NCBI RefSeq assembly: GCF_002119685.1
Contig: NZ_CP021108.1
Location: 1,488,001-1,552,000, forward strand
DNA: 64,000 bases
Direction of reading: 5' to 3'
DNA from: Bordetella genomosp. 8
GTDB taxonomy: Bacteria > Pseudomonadota > Gammaproteobacteria > Burkholderiales > Burkholderiaceae_B
Positions 36,318-43,165 of this stretch are shown here, piece by piece (positions within the stretch are counted from its first letter, which is position 1; each line of letters starts with the position of its first letter). Both the position numbers and the translations under genes were made by a program. Below the pieces are notes generated by a model, which did no database searches, was not told the DNA's origin, and worked only from the letters and a program-made list of their open reading frames with translations.

Positions 36318-37118
36318 TCAATCGCAGCGCACGCTCATGCCGCCGTCGACCACGATTTCGGTGCCGGTGACGAAGCGGGCTTCATCGGAGGCCAGGAACA
36401 GCGCCGCATTGGCGGTATCGCGTCCATCGCCCATGAAGTTCAGGGGTATACGCGACTGGCGTTGCTGTAGCAGGGCATCGACGTTGCCGCCGGCGCGCTG
36501 CCCGGCCAGGCGCACTTCCACCATGGGCGTATGCATCTGCCCTGGAATGACGGTGTTCACACGGATGTTCTTCTTGGCGTACTCCACCGCGACGACCTTG
36601 GAAAACTGGATCACGCCGGCCTTGGCGGACGCGTAGCCGACCTGGGCCGACCCCGTCCAGCGTATGCCGGAAGTGGACGCCGTGTTGACGATCGCGCCGC
36701 CGCCCTGCGCTTCCATGATGGGCAGGACGTGCTTGCAGGTCAGGAAGACGCTCTTCAGGTTGAAGGCGATCTGCGCGTCCCAGGTTTCTTCCGACAGCGT
36801 GACGGGCCCGCCCTTGGCCGAGCCGCCGACGTTGTTCACCAGGATGTCGACCCGGCCGTAGTGCTTGCGGCAGGCGTCCACCATCGCCGCGACTTCGTCG
36901 TCCTTGGTGACGTCGCAGGTCCAGGCGGTGACTTCGCCGCCATCGGCGCGGATCAGGTCCAGCGTTTCGGTCATCGCATCCGCGTTCTTGTCCACCGCGA
37001 AGATGCGCGCGCCTTCCTGCGCGAAGCGTACCGCGACCGCGCGGCCGTTACCCCAGCCCGGACCGACGCATCCCGCGCCGACCACGATCGCCACCTTGTC
37101 TTGCAGTCTTCCCGTCAT
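36318..37118 (-). CDS. Short-chain dehydrogenase/reductase (SDR)
   Basis: This 266-residue classical SDR has the cofactor motif VVGAGCVGPGWGNGRAVAVR (an unusual long GxxxGxG loop), NNVGG, the catalytic Ser in NTASTSG and YASAK. The C-terminal signature TGTEIVVDGGMSVRCD is present. ATG 37118 follows GGGAGAC. It lies between the CMD gene (23 bp upstream) and the lactonase gene, so the likely reaction is oxidation of an alcohol or sugar to a lactone/ketone. Confidence 0.92.
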   Translation of the reverse strand: MTGRLQDKVAIVVGAGCVGPGWGNGRAVAVRFAQEGARIFAVDKNADAMTETLDLIRADGGEVTAWTCDVTKDDEVAAMVDACRKHYGRVDILVNNVGGSAKGGPVTLSEETWDAQIAFNLKSVFLTCKHVLPIMEAQGGGAIVNTASTSGIRWTGSAQVGYASAKAGVIQFSKVVAVEYAKKNIRVNTVIPGQMHTPMVEVRLAGQRAGGNVDALLQQRQSRIPLNFMGDGRDTANAALFLASDEARFVTGTEIVVDGGMSVRCD

Positions 37119-37140
37119 GCCGAGTCTCCCTGTGTTCAGC

Positions 37141-37713
37141 TTATTTGTCGGTAGGGTGCTTGTGCAGGCCCATTTCGATGGGCTCGCCTTCCGGCGGCAT
37201 GATCTCGAACACATTCAAGGTCATCGATACCAGCGAGTAATACCCCGCGATGCCGACCAGGTCGATGATGCCGGCTTCGCCCAGCACCATGGTGGCCTTT
37301 TCATAGAGGGCGTCGGGAATGTGGCGCTTTTCATGCAGCGCGGTCAGGAATTCGTGCACCAGTATTTCGTCATCGTGGACGTAGGGAATGGGCTTGTCGT
37401 CGCGCAGCGCGTCGATCATGGGCTCGGCCAGGCCGGCCTTGAGGCCCATCTGCTTGTGCGCCCACCATTCGAACTCGGAGCGCCAGTGCCGGGCCAGGAT
37501 CAGGATGGCCCATTCGGAAAGGCGGGGCGACAGGCTGGTCTCGTAGCGGCAGTAGCGGCCCAGCGCCTGCGCGGGCTCGGCCAGCGCGGGACGGTGCAGC
37601 CACACGGCCAGCGGGCCGCGCACGCGGCCGCGCGGGCCACTGGCGATCAGATCGTGTATGCGCTGTTGCTCGGCATTCATCTGGCCGGGTTGCAGCGGTT
37701 GTATACGTGCCAT
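37141..37713 (-). CDS. Carboxymuconolactone decarboxylase-family protein
   Basis: This 190-residue helical AhpD/CMD-like protein has LSEWAILILARHWRSEFEWW and AHKQMGLKAGLAEPMIDAL. The redox CxxC of AhpD is absent, so a decarboxylase or isomerase-like role, or a role as helper protein, is more likely than peroxidase. It is the first gene of the minus-strand cluster CMD-SDR-lactonase-SMP30, and an IclR-type palindrome lies 103 bp upstream. Confidence 0.88.
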   Translation of the reverse strand: MARIQPLQPGQMNAEQQRIHDLIASGPRGRVRGPLAVWLHRPALAEPAQALGRYCRYETSLSPRLSEWAILILARHWRSEFEWWAHKQMGLKAGLAEPMIDALRDDKPIPYVHDDEILVHEFLTALHEKRHIPDALYEKATMVLGEAGIIDLVGIAGYYSLVSMTLNVFEIMPPEGEPIEMGLHKHPTDK

Positions 37714-38056
37714 GCGGGTCTCCGTTCGTTGTCTTGCCGTCGCCGCGCGACGTTATCGGGCTGGAATTCTGGGCGGCGGCGCCTGTCGGGTCCAATATAT
37801 TTTTCGGAAGGCATTGATTCCAAAATGGAATCACCCGTCGCCCGGCCACATCCGCCTGCCAGCATACATCGCCGTGGATCAGCAAGAGTCGACCGCGCGC
37901 GTCGGATGTCCAACAGGCGTACACCGTAGAGCCAGCGACCGCATGCTCTGCAGGGCGCCACCTTACGACGGCATGACGCTTGCGACTTCCGCCAGGTGCC
38001 CATCGCTACGGGGATGGCGCGTGGCTGTACATCACAGGGTATCCAGGGAGACTGTC
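37714..38056. other. 343-bp divergent control region
   Basis: It separates the CMD-SDR-lactonase cluster from the small plus-strand genes. It contains the 17-bp inverted repeat described separately and an AATATATTTTTCGG patch near 37795, suitable as promoter core for the minus-strand cluster. No gene was seen. Confidence 0.5.
37816..37832. promoter_or_regulatory. Probable operator: GATTCCA-AAA-TGGAATC inverted repeat
   Basis: Perfect 7-bp arms are separated by 3 bp, about 100 bp upstream of the CMD gene. The TGGAAT/ATTCCA core resembles IclR-family operators. No IclR gene is adjacent, so the regulator would be encoded elsewhere. Confidence 0.5.
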
Positions 38057-38689
38057 ATGGCACTTATCGTAGCCGCACGGTTCACCACCTTCGAGCAGGC
38101 CCAGGGCGCTGCAAGAGCACTGTTCGCCCAGGGCTTTGCCGAAGACGACGTGCATATTTTTTACGTGAATATGGCGGGTTCGCATGCCCGCTATCCCATA
38201 GGCGGGGACCGCGATGTCGATCCCGATATGGAAGGCACTTCCTATGGCCTGCTGCTGGGCGGCGCCGGGGTGGCGTTGATCGGCGCGGTCGTGGGGGGCC
38301 TGATCGGCGGCGCATTCCAGCTCGCGCCGCTGGGGGTGCTGGCGGTGGCGGCGGTGGGCGCGTACATCGGCTCGCTGATGGGTGCGATGTGGGTGTCCGG
38401 GCGCCGCAAGCCCGGTGTTTCACGCAATCGCGGCGCACCCGCCGACCATCCGGAAAACCGGCATGCGGGCGTGCTGCTCGCATTGCATACGGATATCTCG
38501 CGCGAAGCCGAGGCTTGCAAGCTCTTGCGGGACGCCGGTGGCGTGGACGTGGAGCGCGCGCAGGGCCGCTGGCAGGAAGGGCGGTGGGTGGACTTCGATC
38601 CCCTGAAGCCGCCGGAGCGCGAACCGGAACACATGCTGCGCGGCGCGGCCCCTGCCGTACCTCCGGGCGGTCAGGTCAATCCGCGTTGA
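38057..38689 (+). CDS. Glycine-zipper membrane-associated protein of unknown function
   Basis: This 210-residue protein begins MALIVAARFTTFEQAQGAAR, an alpha/beta segment like the general-stress 17M type. Two Gly/Ala-rich hydrophobic stretches follow (YGLLLGGAGVALIGAVVGGL and LAPLGVLAVAAVGAYIGSLM) that form glycine zippers. A soluble C-terminal domain with AGVLLALHTDISREAEACKL repeats the N-terminal fold. The tail is Pro-rich. AGGGAG lies seven bases before the ATG. It may act as a stress-related membrane protein; function unknown. Confidence 0.75.
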   Translation: MALIVAARFTTFEQAQGAARALFAQGFAEDDVHIFYVNMAGSHARYPIGGDRDVDPDMEGTSYGLLLGGAGVALIGAVVGGLIGGAFQLAPLGVLAVAAVGAYIGSLMGAMWVSGRRKPGVSRNRGAPADHPENRHAGVLLALHTDISREAEACKLLRDAGGVDVERAQGRWQEGRWVDFDPLKPPEREPEHMLRGAAPAVPPGGQVNPR

Positions 38690-38730
38690 TGCCCGGCAGG
38701 GCAGCGACTGGACATGGGAGAGGACTAGCC

Positions 38731-38970
38731 ATGGCGAAATACCGAGACTTCGAGATCGAAATGACTGTCGTGCCGGATGCGGCGGGACAATACGAGGCCG
38801 CGTTCGAACTGCGGCGGGCGGGCGACGGCGAGCGCGCCGGCAAGGCAGGCGACGCGGACCGCGGCCGCTACCAGTTTCCGCCGGTGGGCAGCTACATGAC
38901 GCCCGATGATGCGCGCGAGCAGACGGCAGCCTGGGCGCATAAATGGATAGACGCCAATTTCGGCAAATAG
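38731..38970 (+). CDS. Small soluble protein of unknown function
   Basis: This 79-residue protein begins MAKYRDFEIEMTVVPDAAGQ and ends AAWAHKWIDANFGK. It looks like one small alpha/beta domain with a central charged loop. GGGAGAGG before the ATG is a strong ribosome site, and the gene follows the glycine-zipper gene by 41 bp, so it is probably co-transcribed. I do not recognise the family. Confidence 0.65.
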   Translation: MAKYRDFEIEMTVVPDAAGQYEAAFELRRAGDGERAGKAGDADRGRYQFPPVGSYMTPDDAREQTAAWAHKWIDANFGK

Positions 38971-38991
38971 CGCCGGTGCCCGGCCGGCGCT
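38969..38991. terminator. Hairpin at a convergent gene junction
   Basis: AGCGCCGG and CCGGCGCT pair over 8 bp around a 7-nt loop; the stem starts within the stop codon of the small protein gene. No T-run. Confidence 0.45.
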
Positions 38992-39005
38992 GACGCCGCA
39001 CGCAC

Positions 39006-39545
39006 TCAGGCGGGTTCGACCGGTTCGGGCGGTTTCGCGTAACCGTGCTGGTAGTGATGGCTGAAGGTCTTCAGCGCGTGCAGGGCCTTGACGGGATCAT
39101 GCCCTGGCTTGACCAGGAAGCTGTCGAAGCCGCAGCGCGCCTGGTAGTGGATGGTATCGATCAGCACGTCGCCCACCGCACGGAGTTCGCCTTGCCAGCC
39201 ATGGTGGGTGCGCAGGATCTGGGCGATGGAATAACCACGGCCGTCCGTATACAGCGGGAAGTTCACCGCGATATAGGCGATGCCCGCTGGATCCAGGGTG
39301 CGCGCGCCGTTTTCCAGCAGGTCCGCCGGTTCGGCGTCCGGTTCCAGCAGGATGGCGACCGGGTGACGCCGTGCGCGCAGCGTGTCGCGCGCCTTCAACC
39401 AGGTCGAAAGCGGCACGATCCAATCCGGTTCGTCGGGCGGCGTGGCGTTTGCGTCGTCCGTCTCGCCGGGCTCGTACCGGCGCGAGGTATCCGCCTGCAG
39501 GCGGCCATGGCGGATCAGGTTGTCGGGGGAGGTCTGGTCAGGCAT
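39006..39545 (-). CDS. DUF934 protein accompanying sulfite/nitrite reductase
   Basis: This 179-residue protein covers the full DUF934 domain: LRARRHPVAILLEPDAEPAD, INFPLYTDGRGYSIAQIL-like FPLYTDGRGYS, and RHHGWQGELRAVGDVLIDT-like segments. The family is nearly always encoded next to CysI-type reductases, and its role is undefined. The start overlaps the reductase stop by eight bases, so translation is coupled. The usual downstream cysH is missing. Confidence 0.9.
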   Translation of the reverse strand: MPDQTSPDNLIRHGRLQADTSRRYEPGETDDANATPPDEPDWIVPLSTWLKARDTLRARRHPVAILLEPDAEPADLLENGARTLDPAGIAYIAVNFPLYTDGRGYSIAQILRTHHGWQGELRAVGDVLIDTIHYQARCGFDSFLVKPGHDPVKALHALKTFSHHYQHGYAKPPEPVEPA

Positions 39546-41271
39546 GGGTGGCCTCTCCGGTGGCCTGGCTCTTGGCGGCGCCGTAGACATCGGCCTTGAA
39601 GGGGTCGATGCCCACGCGGCCGACCACGTCGACGAAGCGTTCTTCTTCGCTGTCGCGCAGGCGCAGGTAGGTGTGGATCAGGGTTTCGACCACGCCGGGC
39701 ACTTCGTCGCGAGCGAACGAGGGGCCGATAATGCGACCGATGGCGGCGCCGCCGGCGCGCAGCGGATCGACGTCGTTCAGGTTGTCGCCGGCGCCGTTCT
39801 GGCGCCCGCCTATCGTCACCTGGTACCACTCCTCGCCGGCCTTGTCGACGCCGAGGATGCCGATGTGCCCCACGTGGTGGTGCCCGCAGGCGTTGATGCA
39901 GCCCGAGATGTTCAGGTCGAGTTCACCGATCTCGAACAGGTAGTCCAGGTCGTCGAAGCGGCGCTGGATGGCGTCCGCCACGGGGATGGACACGGCGTTG
40001 GCCAGGGCGCAGAAGTCGCCCCCCGGACAGGCGATGATGTTGGTCAGCAGCCCGATGTTGGGGGTGGCCAGCTTCAGCGGCTTGAGCGCGTTCCACAGCT
40101 CGTACAGGCGGCTGCGGCGCACGTCGGCCAGGATCAGGTTCTGTTCGTGCGAAACGCGCATTTCACCGAACGAATAGTCGTCGGCCAGCGCCGCGATGGC
40201 GTCCATCTGGTCGGCGGTCACGTCGCCGGGAGGCGTGCCGGTGGGCTTCAGGGACAGCGTCACGGAGGCATAGCCGGCGACCCGGTGCGGGCGCACGTTC
40301 TTGCGCAGCCAGCGACCGAAGGCCGGGTCCGCTGCCGCCAGCGTGTCGGTGGGATCGTGGTCCTGCGCGGCGGCGGCGTCGTAGGCCGGCCAGGTGAAGC
40401 GGTCGGCGATCCGGTCCAGGTCGGCCTGCGCCAGCTTGTTGGGACCGTCCTTCAGATAGGCCCATTCCTGTTCGACCTGCTGAGCGAAGACTTCGGGCGT
40501 CAGGTCCTTGACCAGGATCTTGATGCGCGCCTTGTACTTGTTGTCGCGCCGGCCATGCAGGTTGTAGACGCGCAGGACGGCCTGCAGATAGGTCAGCAGG
40601 TCGTACCAGGCGACGAAGGGGCTGATCTGTTTGCCGACGATGGGAGTACGGCCCATGCCGCCGCCCACCCAGACGCGGAAGCCGACCACGCCGTCCTGTT
40701 GCAGCGCCTGCAGCCCGATGTCGTGCACGCCCACGGCCGCGCGGTCTTCGTGCGCGCCGCTGACGGCGATCTTGAACTTGCGCGGCAGGAAGGCGAATTC
40801 CGGGTGCAGCATCGACCACTGGCGGATGATCTCGCACCATACCAGCGGGTTGGTCACTTCATCCGGCGCGACGCCGGCGAAATGATCGGTGGTGGTGTTG
40901 CGGATGCAGTTGCCGCTGGTCTGGATGGCATGCATCTGCACCGTGGCCAGTTCGGCCAGGATGTCGGGCACGTCTTCCAGCTTGGGCCAGTTGAATTGCA
41001 TGTTCTGACGCGTGCTGAAGTGCCCATAGCCGCGGTCGTACGTGCGGGCGATGTGGCCCAGCATGCGCAACTGGCGGGACGTCAGCATGCCATAGGGGAT
41101 CGCGACGCGCAGCATGGGCGCGTGCCGCTGTATATATAGGCCGTTCTGCAGTCGCAGCGTGCGGAAGTCGTCTTCCGACAGCTGGCCGGCCAGAAAGCGT
41201 TGCGTCTGGTCGCGGAACTGCGCGACGCGCTCTTCGACCAGTTGCTGGTCTATGGGGTCATACACGTACAT
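39538..41271 (-). CDS. cysI: Ferredoxin/NADPH-type nitrite/sulfite reductase, haemoprotein subunit
   Basis: This 577-residue siroheme/[4Fe-4S] enzyme shows two half-domains. The cluster cysteines are in IIACPGGDFCALANA (Cx5C) and LNISGCINACGHHHVGHIGI (Cx3C). The substrate-site GNCIRNTTTDHFAG is also present. It reduces sulfite to sulfide or nitrite to ammonia with six electrons; sequence alone does not decide which. Annotation as cysI is by the DUF934 partner. Because the nearby nitrate-assimilation locus lacks any siroheme nitrite reductase, a role in nitrite reduction should be considered. ATG 41271 gives the usual MYVYDPIDQQLVEERVAQF start. Confidence 0.9.
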   Translation of the reverse strand: MYVYDPIDQQLVEERVAQFRDQTQRFLAGQLSEDDFRTLRLQNGLYIQRHAPMLRVAIPYGMLTSRQLRMLGHIARTYDRGYGHFSTRQNMQFNWPKLEDVPDILAELATVQMHAIQTSGNCIRNTTTDHFAGVAPDEVTNPLVWCEIIRQWSMLHPEFAFLPRKFKIAVSGAHEDRAAVGVHDIGLQALQQDGVVGFRVWVGGGMGRTPIVGKQISPFVAWYDLLTYLQAVLRVYNLHGRRDNKYKARIKILVKDLTPEVFAQQVEQEWAYLKDGPNKLAQADLDRIADRFTWPAYDAAAAQDHDPTDTLAAADPAFGRWLRKNVRPHRVAGYASVTLSLKPTGTPPGDVTADQMDAIAALADDYSFGEMRVSHEQNLILADVRRSRLYELWNALKPLKLATPNIGLLTNIIACPGGDFCALANAVSIPVADAIQRRFDDLDYLFEIGELDLNISGCINACGHHHVGHIGILGVDKAGEEWYQVTIGGRQNGAGDNLNDVDPLRAGGAAIGRIIGPSFARDEVPGVVETLIHTYLRLRDSEEERFVDVVGRVGIDPFKADVYGAAKSQATGEATHA

Positions 41272-41619
41272 GTCTATGCGCCTCGATACGCACGCCACCA
41301 GTGGGTGCGGCGGCCCTGTGCACAGGCCGGAAACCGCCATCGTAGCCCGGAAGCGGGGTACCTGTCCCCGCTATTGACCTGGGGTTATTTGCTTAGAAAG
41401 CCAGCTTATTAAGGCAGGGTGTGCCTTGGGCCGTTGACGCGGCTCAGGCAGGTGCCGTGCCCGACTCTCGAAATGTCCGGCCAAAGAAAAACCCGCCTTG
41501 CGGCGGGTTTTAAGGTGCGACGCACCGCTTCGAAAGCACGCTGCCTTTAATGCATGCTTTTAAAGCTGGCTTCCGAAGTGACCGCGGCCTGGGCCGCCGA
41601 CTTCAGAACTGGCGCGATA
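41272..41619. other. 348-bp intergenic region
   Basis: It lies between the reductase start and the end of the HU-like gene, both on the minus strand. It holds the terminator of the HU-like gene and the presumed reductase promoter (AATAAGC and TTCTAAGCAAATAA on the minus strand near 41380-41412). No gene seen. Confidence 0.5.
41488..41511 (-). terminator. Intrinsic terminator of the HU-like gene
   Basis: AAAACCCGCC and GGCGGGTTTT form a 10-bp stem around TTGC. With A-runs on one side and T-runs on the other it can act in both directions. It lies 109 bp after the HU-like stop on the minus strand. Confidence 0.85.
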
Positions 41620-42069
41620 TTACTGCGCGGCGTCCTTCAGCTTCTTCAGCGGGCGGACCTTCACCTTGACCGAAGCGGGCTTGGCGGCGAACCAGCGCTC
41701 TTCACCGGAGAAGGGATCCTTGCCGAAGCGCTTGGGCTTGGCGGGGACCTTTTGCACGGTGACCTTGAACAGGCCGGGCATCGTGAATTCGCCGGAGCCC
41801 TTCTTGTTCACGGAAGCCAGGACAGCGCCTTCCAGGCTGGCCAGCACGGCCTTGACCGATTTGGCTTCGACGCCGCTCTGTTCGACCACGTGGGCCACCA
41901 GTTGGCTTTTGTTCAGCGCGCTCTTCAGCGCGGCTACGGGCGCGGCGGCCTTTTTGGCCGGAGCGGACTTGGTCACAGCGGCCTTCTTGGCCACGGCTTT
42001 TTTGGCCGGGGCTTTCTTGGCAGCAGTCGTGGAGGCTTTCTTTGCAGGAGCTTTAGCTTTAGTGGCCAT
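41620..42069 (-). CDS. HU-family DNA-binding protein with histone H1-like Ala/Lys arm
   Basis: This 149-residue protein has about 45 N-terminal residues of low-complexity Lys/Ala/Pro repeats (KAPAKKAS, KKAPAKKAVAKKAAVTK), as in bacterial histone H1-like proteins. An HU/IHF-type domain follows: ALNKSQLVAHVVEQSG, SGEFTMPGLFKVTVQKVPA and KPKRFGKDPFSGEERWFAAK. The HU beta-arm proline region is altered. It should bind and compact DNA. Single gene with its own strong terminator. Confidence 0.92.
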   Translation of the reverse strand: MATKAKAPAKKASTTAAKKAPAKKAVAKKAAVTKSAPAKKAAAPVAALKSALNKSQLVAHVVEQSGVEAKSVKAVLASLEGAVLASVNKKGSGEFTMPGLFKVTVQKVPAKPKRFGKDPFSGEERWFAAKPASVKVKVRPLKKLKDAAQ

Positions 42070-42287
42070 GGTCGAAAGAATGGTTGGGTTGAAATAGCAA
42101 GGCTCAAGCCGTACGCCTGGCGACGGCTGAACGCGATGATACGTTATGCGTAGCCGTTATGTACACGATTTGGCGTGTATTGCGCGCGAAAAAGCCTTGT
42201 AGAGGCGCTACAACAACGGTTATGCGCCTTGGGAGCCCTGAAAAAAAGGGGTTTTGCGGCAGTCGCGCGTGCCGGACCGTTGAAATC
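42070..42287. other. 218-bp intergenic region between cobA-like gene and HU-like gene
   Basis: It holds the HU-like promoter region on the minus strand and a TTGTAG-AGGCG-CTACAA inverted repeat (42197-42213) about 130 bp before the HU start. The role of the repeat is unknown. No gene was seen. Confidence 0.45.
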
Positions 42288-43163
42288 TCAGGCCGCCAAG
42301 GTCAGCGAGGCATGGCGTGGGACCGATTCGATCAGCGCTACGGCCTGGCCGATGACGATAACGGCGGGGCTGGCCATGCCGGCGTCGGCGATGTCGGCGG
42401 CCATGCGATCCAGCCGCGTGACGATATGGCGTTGCTCCGGACATGAAACGCGTTGCGCCACGGCGACCGGCATATCCGCCGCGAAGCCGGCTTCGCGCAG
42501 CTCCCGCGCCAACGTGCCGGCATCGCGCATGCCCATGTAGCAGACCAGTGTCAGGCCGCTGGCGGCCAGCGCGCGCCAGTCCGGACGGCTGTCATCCATG
42601 GTGTGCGCGGTCACCAGCGCGACGCCGCGGCTTACGCCGCGGTGGGTCAATGGCAAGCCCAGCGCGGCGCCCACCGCGAGTCCGGCGGTGATGCCGCCGA
42701 CCGCTTCGGCCGCGAGGCCGCGCGCCGCCAGCCAATGCATTTCCTCGCCGCCGCGGCCGAAGATAAAGGGATCGCCGCCCTTGACGCGCGCCACCATCCT
42801 GCCCTGGCGGGCATGGCGTGCCATCAGGCGCAGGATGAAATCCTGCGGCGTCGAACGACAGCCGCCGCGCTTGCCGACGTTGACGATGCGCGCGCCCGGC
42901 GCGGCGAGCGCGCGGATGTCCGGGCCGACCAGATCGTCGACCAGCCAGACTTCGGCCTGCCGCAGGATGCGCGCGGCCTTGACGGTCAGCAGATCGGGGT
43001 CGCCGGGCCCTGCGCCGACCAGCCAGACCTTGCCGCTGGGTTTGCCGTCGGGCTTGGCGATGGATGCGGCATCGGGCCTGGAGGTGGCTTTGGAATCGGG
43101 TTTGAAATCGGGTTTGAAATCGGATTCGCCAGTCAGGCGCGGCGTGCCGCCAAGGTCGTTCAT
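42288..43163 (-). CDS. cobA: Uroporphyrinogen-III C-methyltransferase (SUMT)
   Basis: This 291-residue S-adenosylmethionine-dependent enzyme has the SUMT hallmarks VWLVGAGPGDPDLLTVKAAR, VWLVDDLVGPDIRAL, RVKGGDPFIFGRGGEE and GLPLTHRGVSRGVALVTAH. It makes precorrin-2 for siroheme and cobalamin. About 30 extra N-terminal residues, with FKPD repeats coded by a 12-bp tandem repeat (43094-43124), precede the catalytic domain. It lies 2 bp after the nitrate reductase gene, so it supplies siroheme for nitrite reduction in this operon. Confidence 0.94.
   Translation of the reverse strand: MNDLGGTPRLTGESDFKPDFKPDSKATSRPDAASIAKPDGKPSGKVWLVGAGPGDPDLLTVKAARILRQAEVWLVDDLVGPDIRALAAPGARIVNVGKRGGCRSTPQDFILRLMARHARQGRMVARVKGGDPFIFGRGGEEMHWLAARGLAAEAVGGITAGLAVGAALGLPLTHRGVSRGVALVTAHTMDDSRPDWRALAASGLTLVCYMGMRDAGTLARELREAGFAADMPVAVAQRVSCPEQRHIVTRLDRMAADIADAGMASPAVIVIGQAVALIESVPRHASLTLAA
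43094..43124. repeat. In-frame 12-bp tandem repeat in the SUMT gene
   Basis: AATCGGGTTTGA occurs twice exactly (43094-43105, 43106-43117), followed by a partial third copy. On the coding strand each unit is four codons (FKPD-type). It lies in the disordered N-terminal extension and could expand or shrink without shifting frame. Confidence 0.8.
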
Positions 43164-43165
43164 CG

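Noticed and set aside
37141..37713. AhpD-type peroxidase
   Set aside because: The CxxC redox pair needed for this activity is not present in the sequence.
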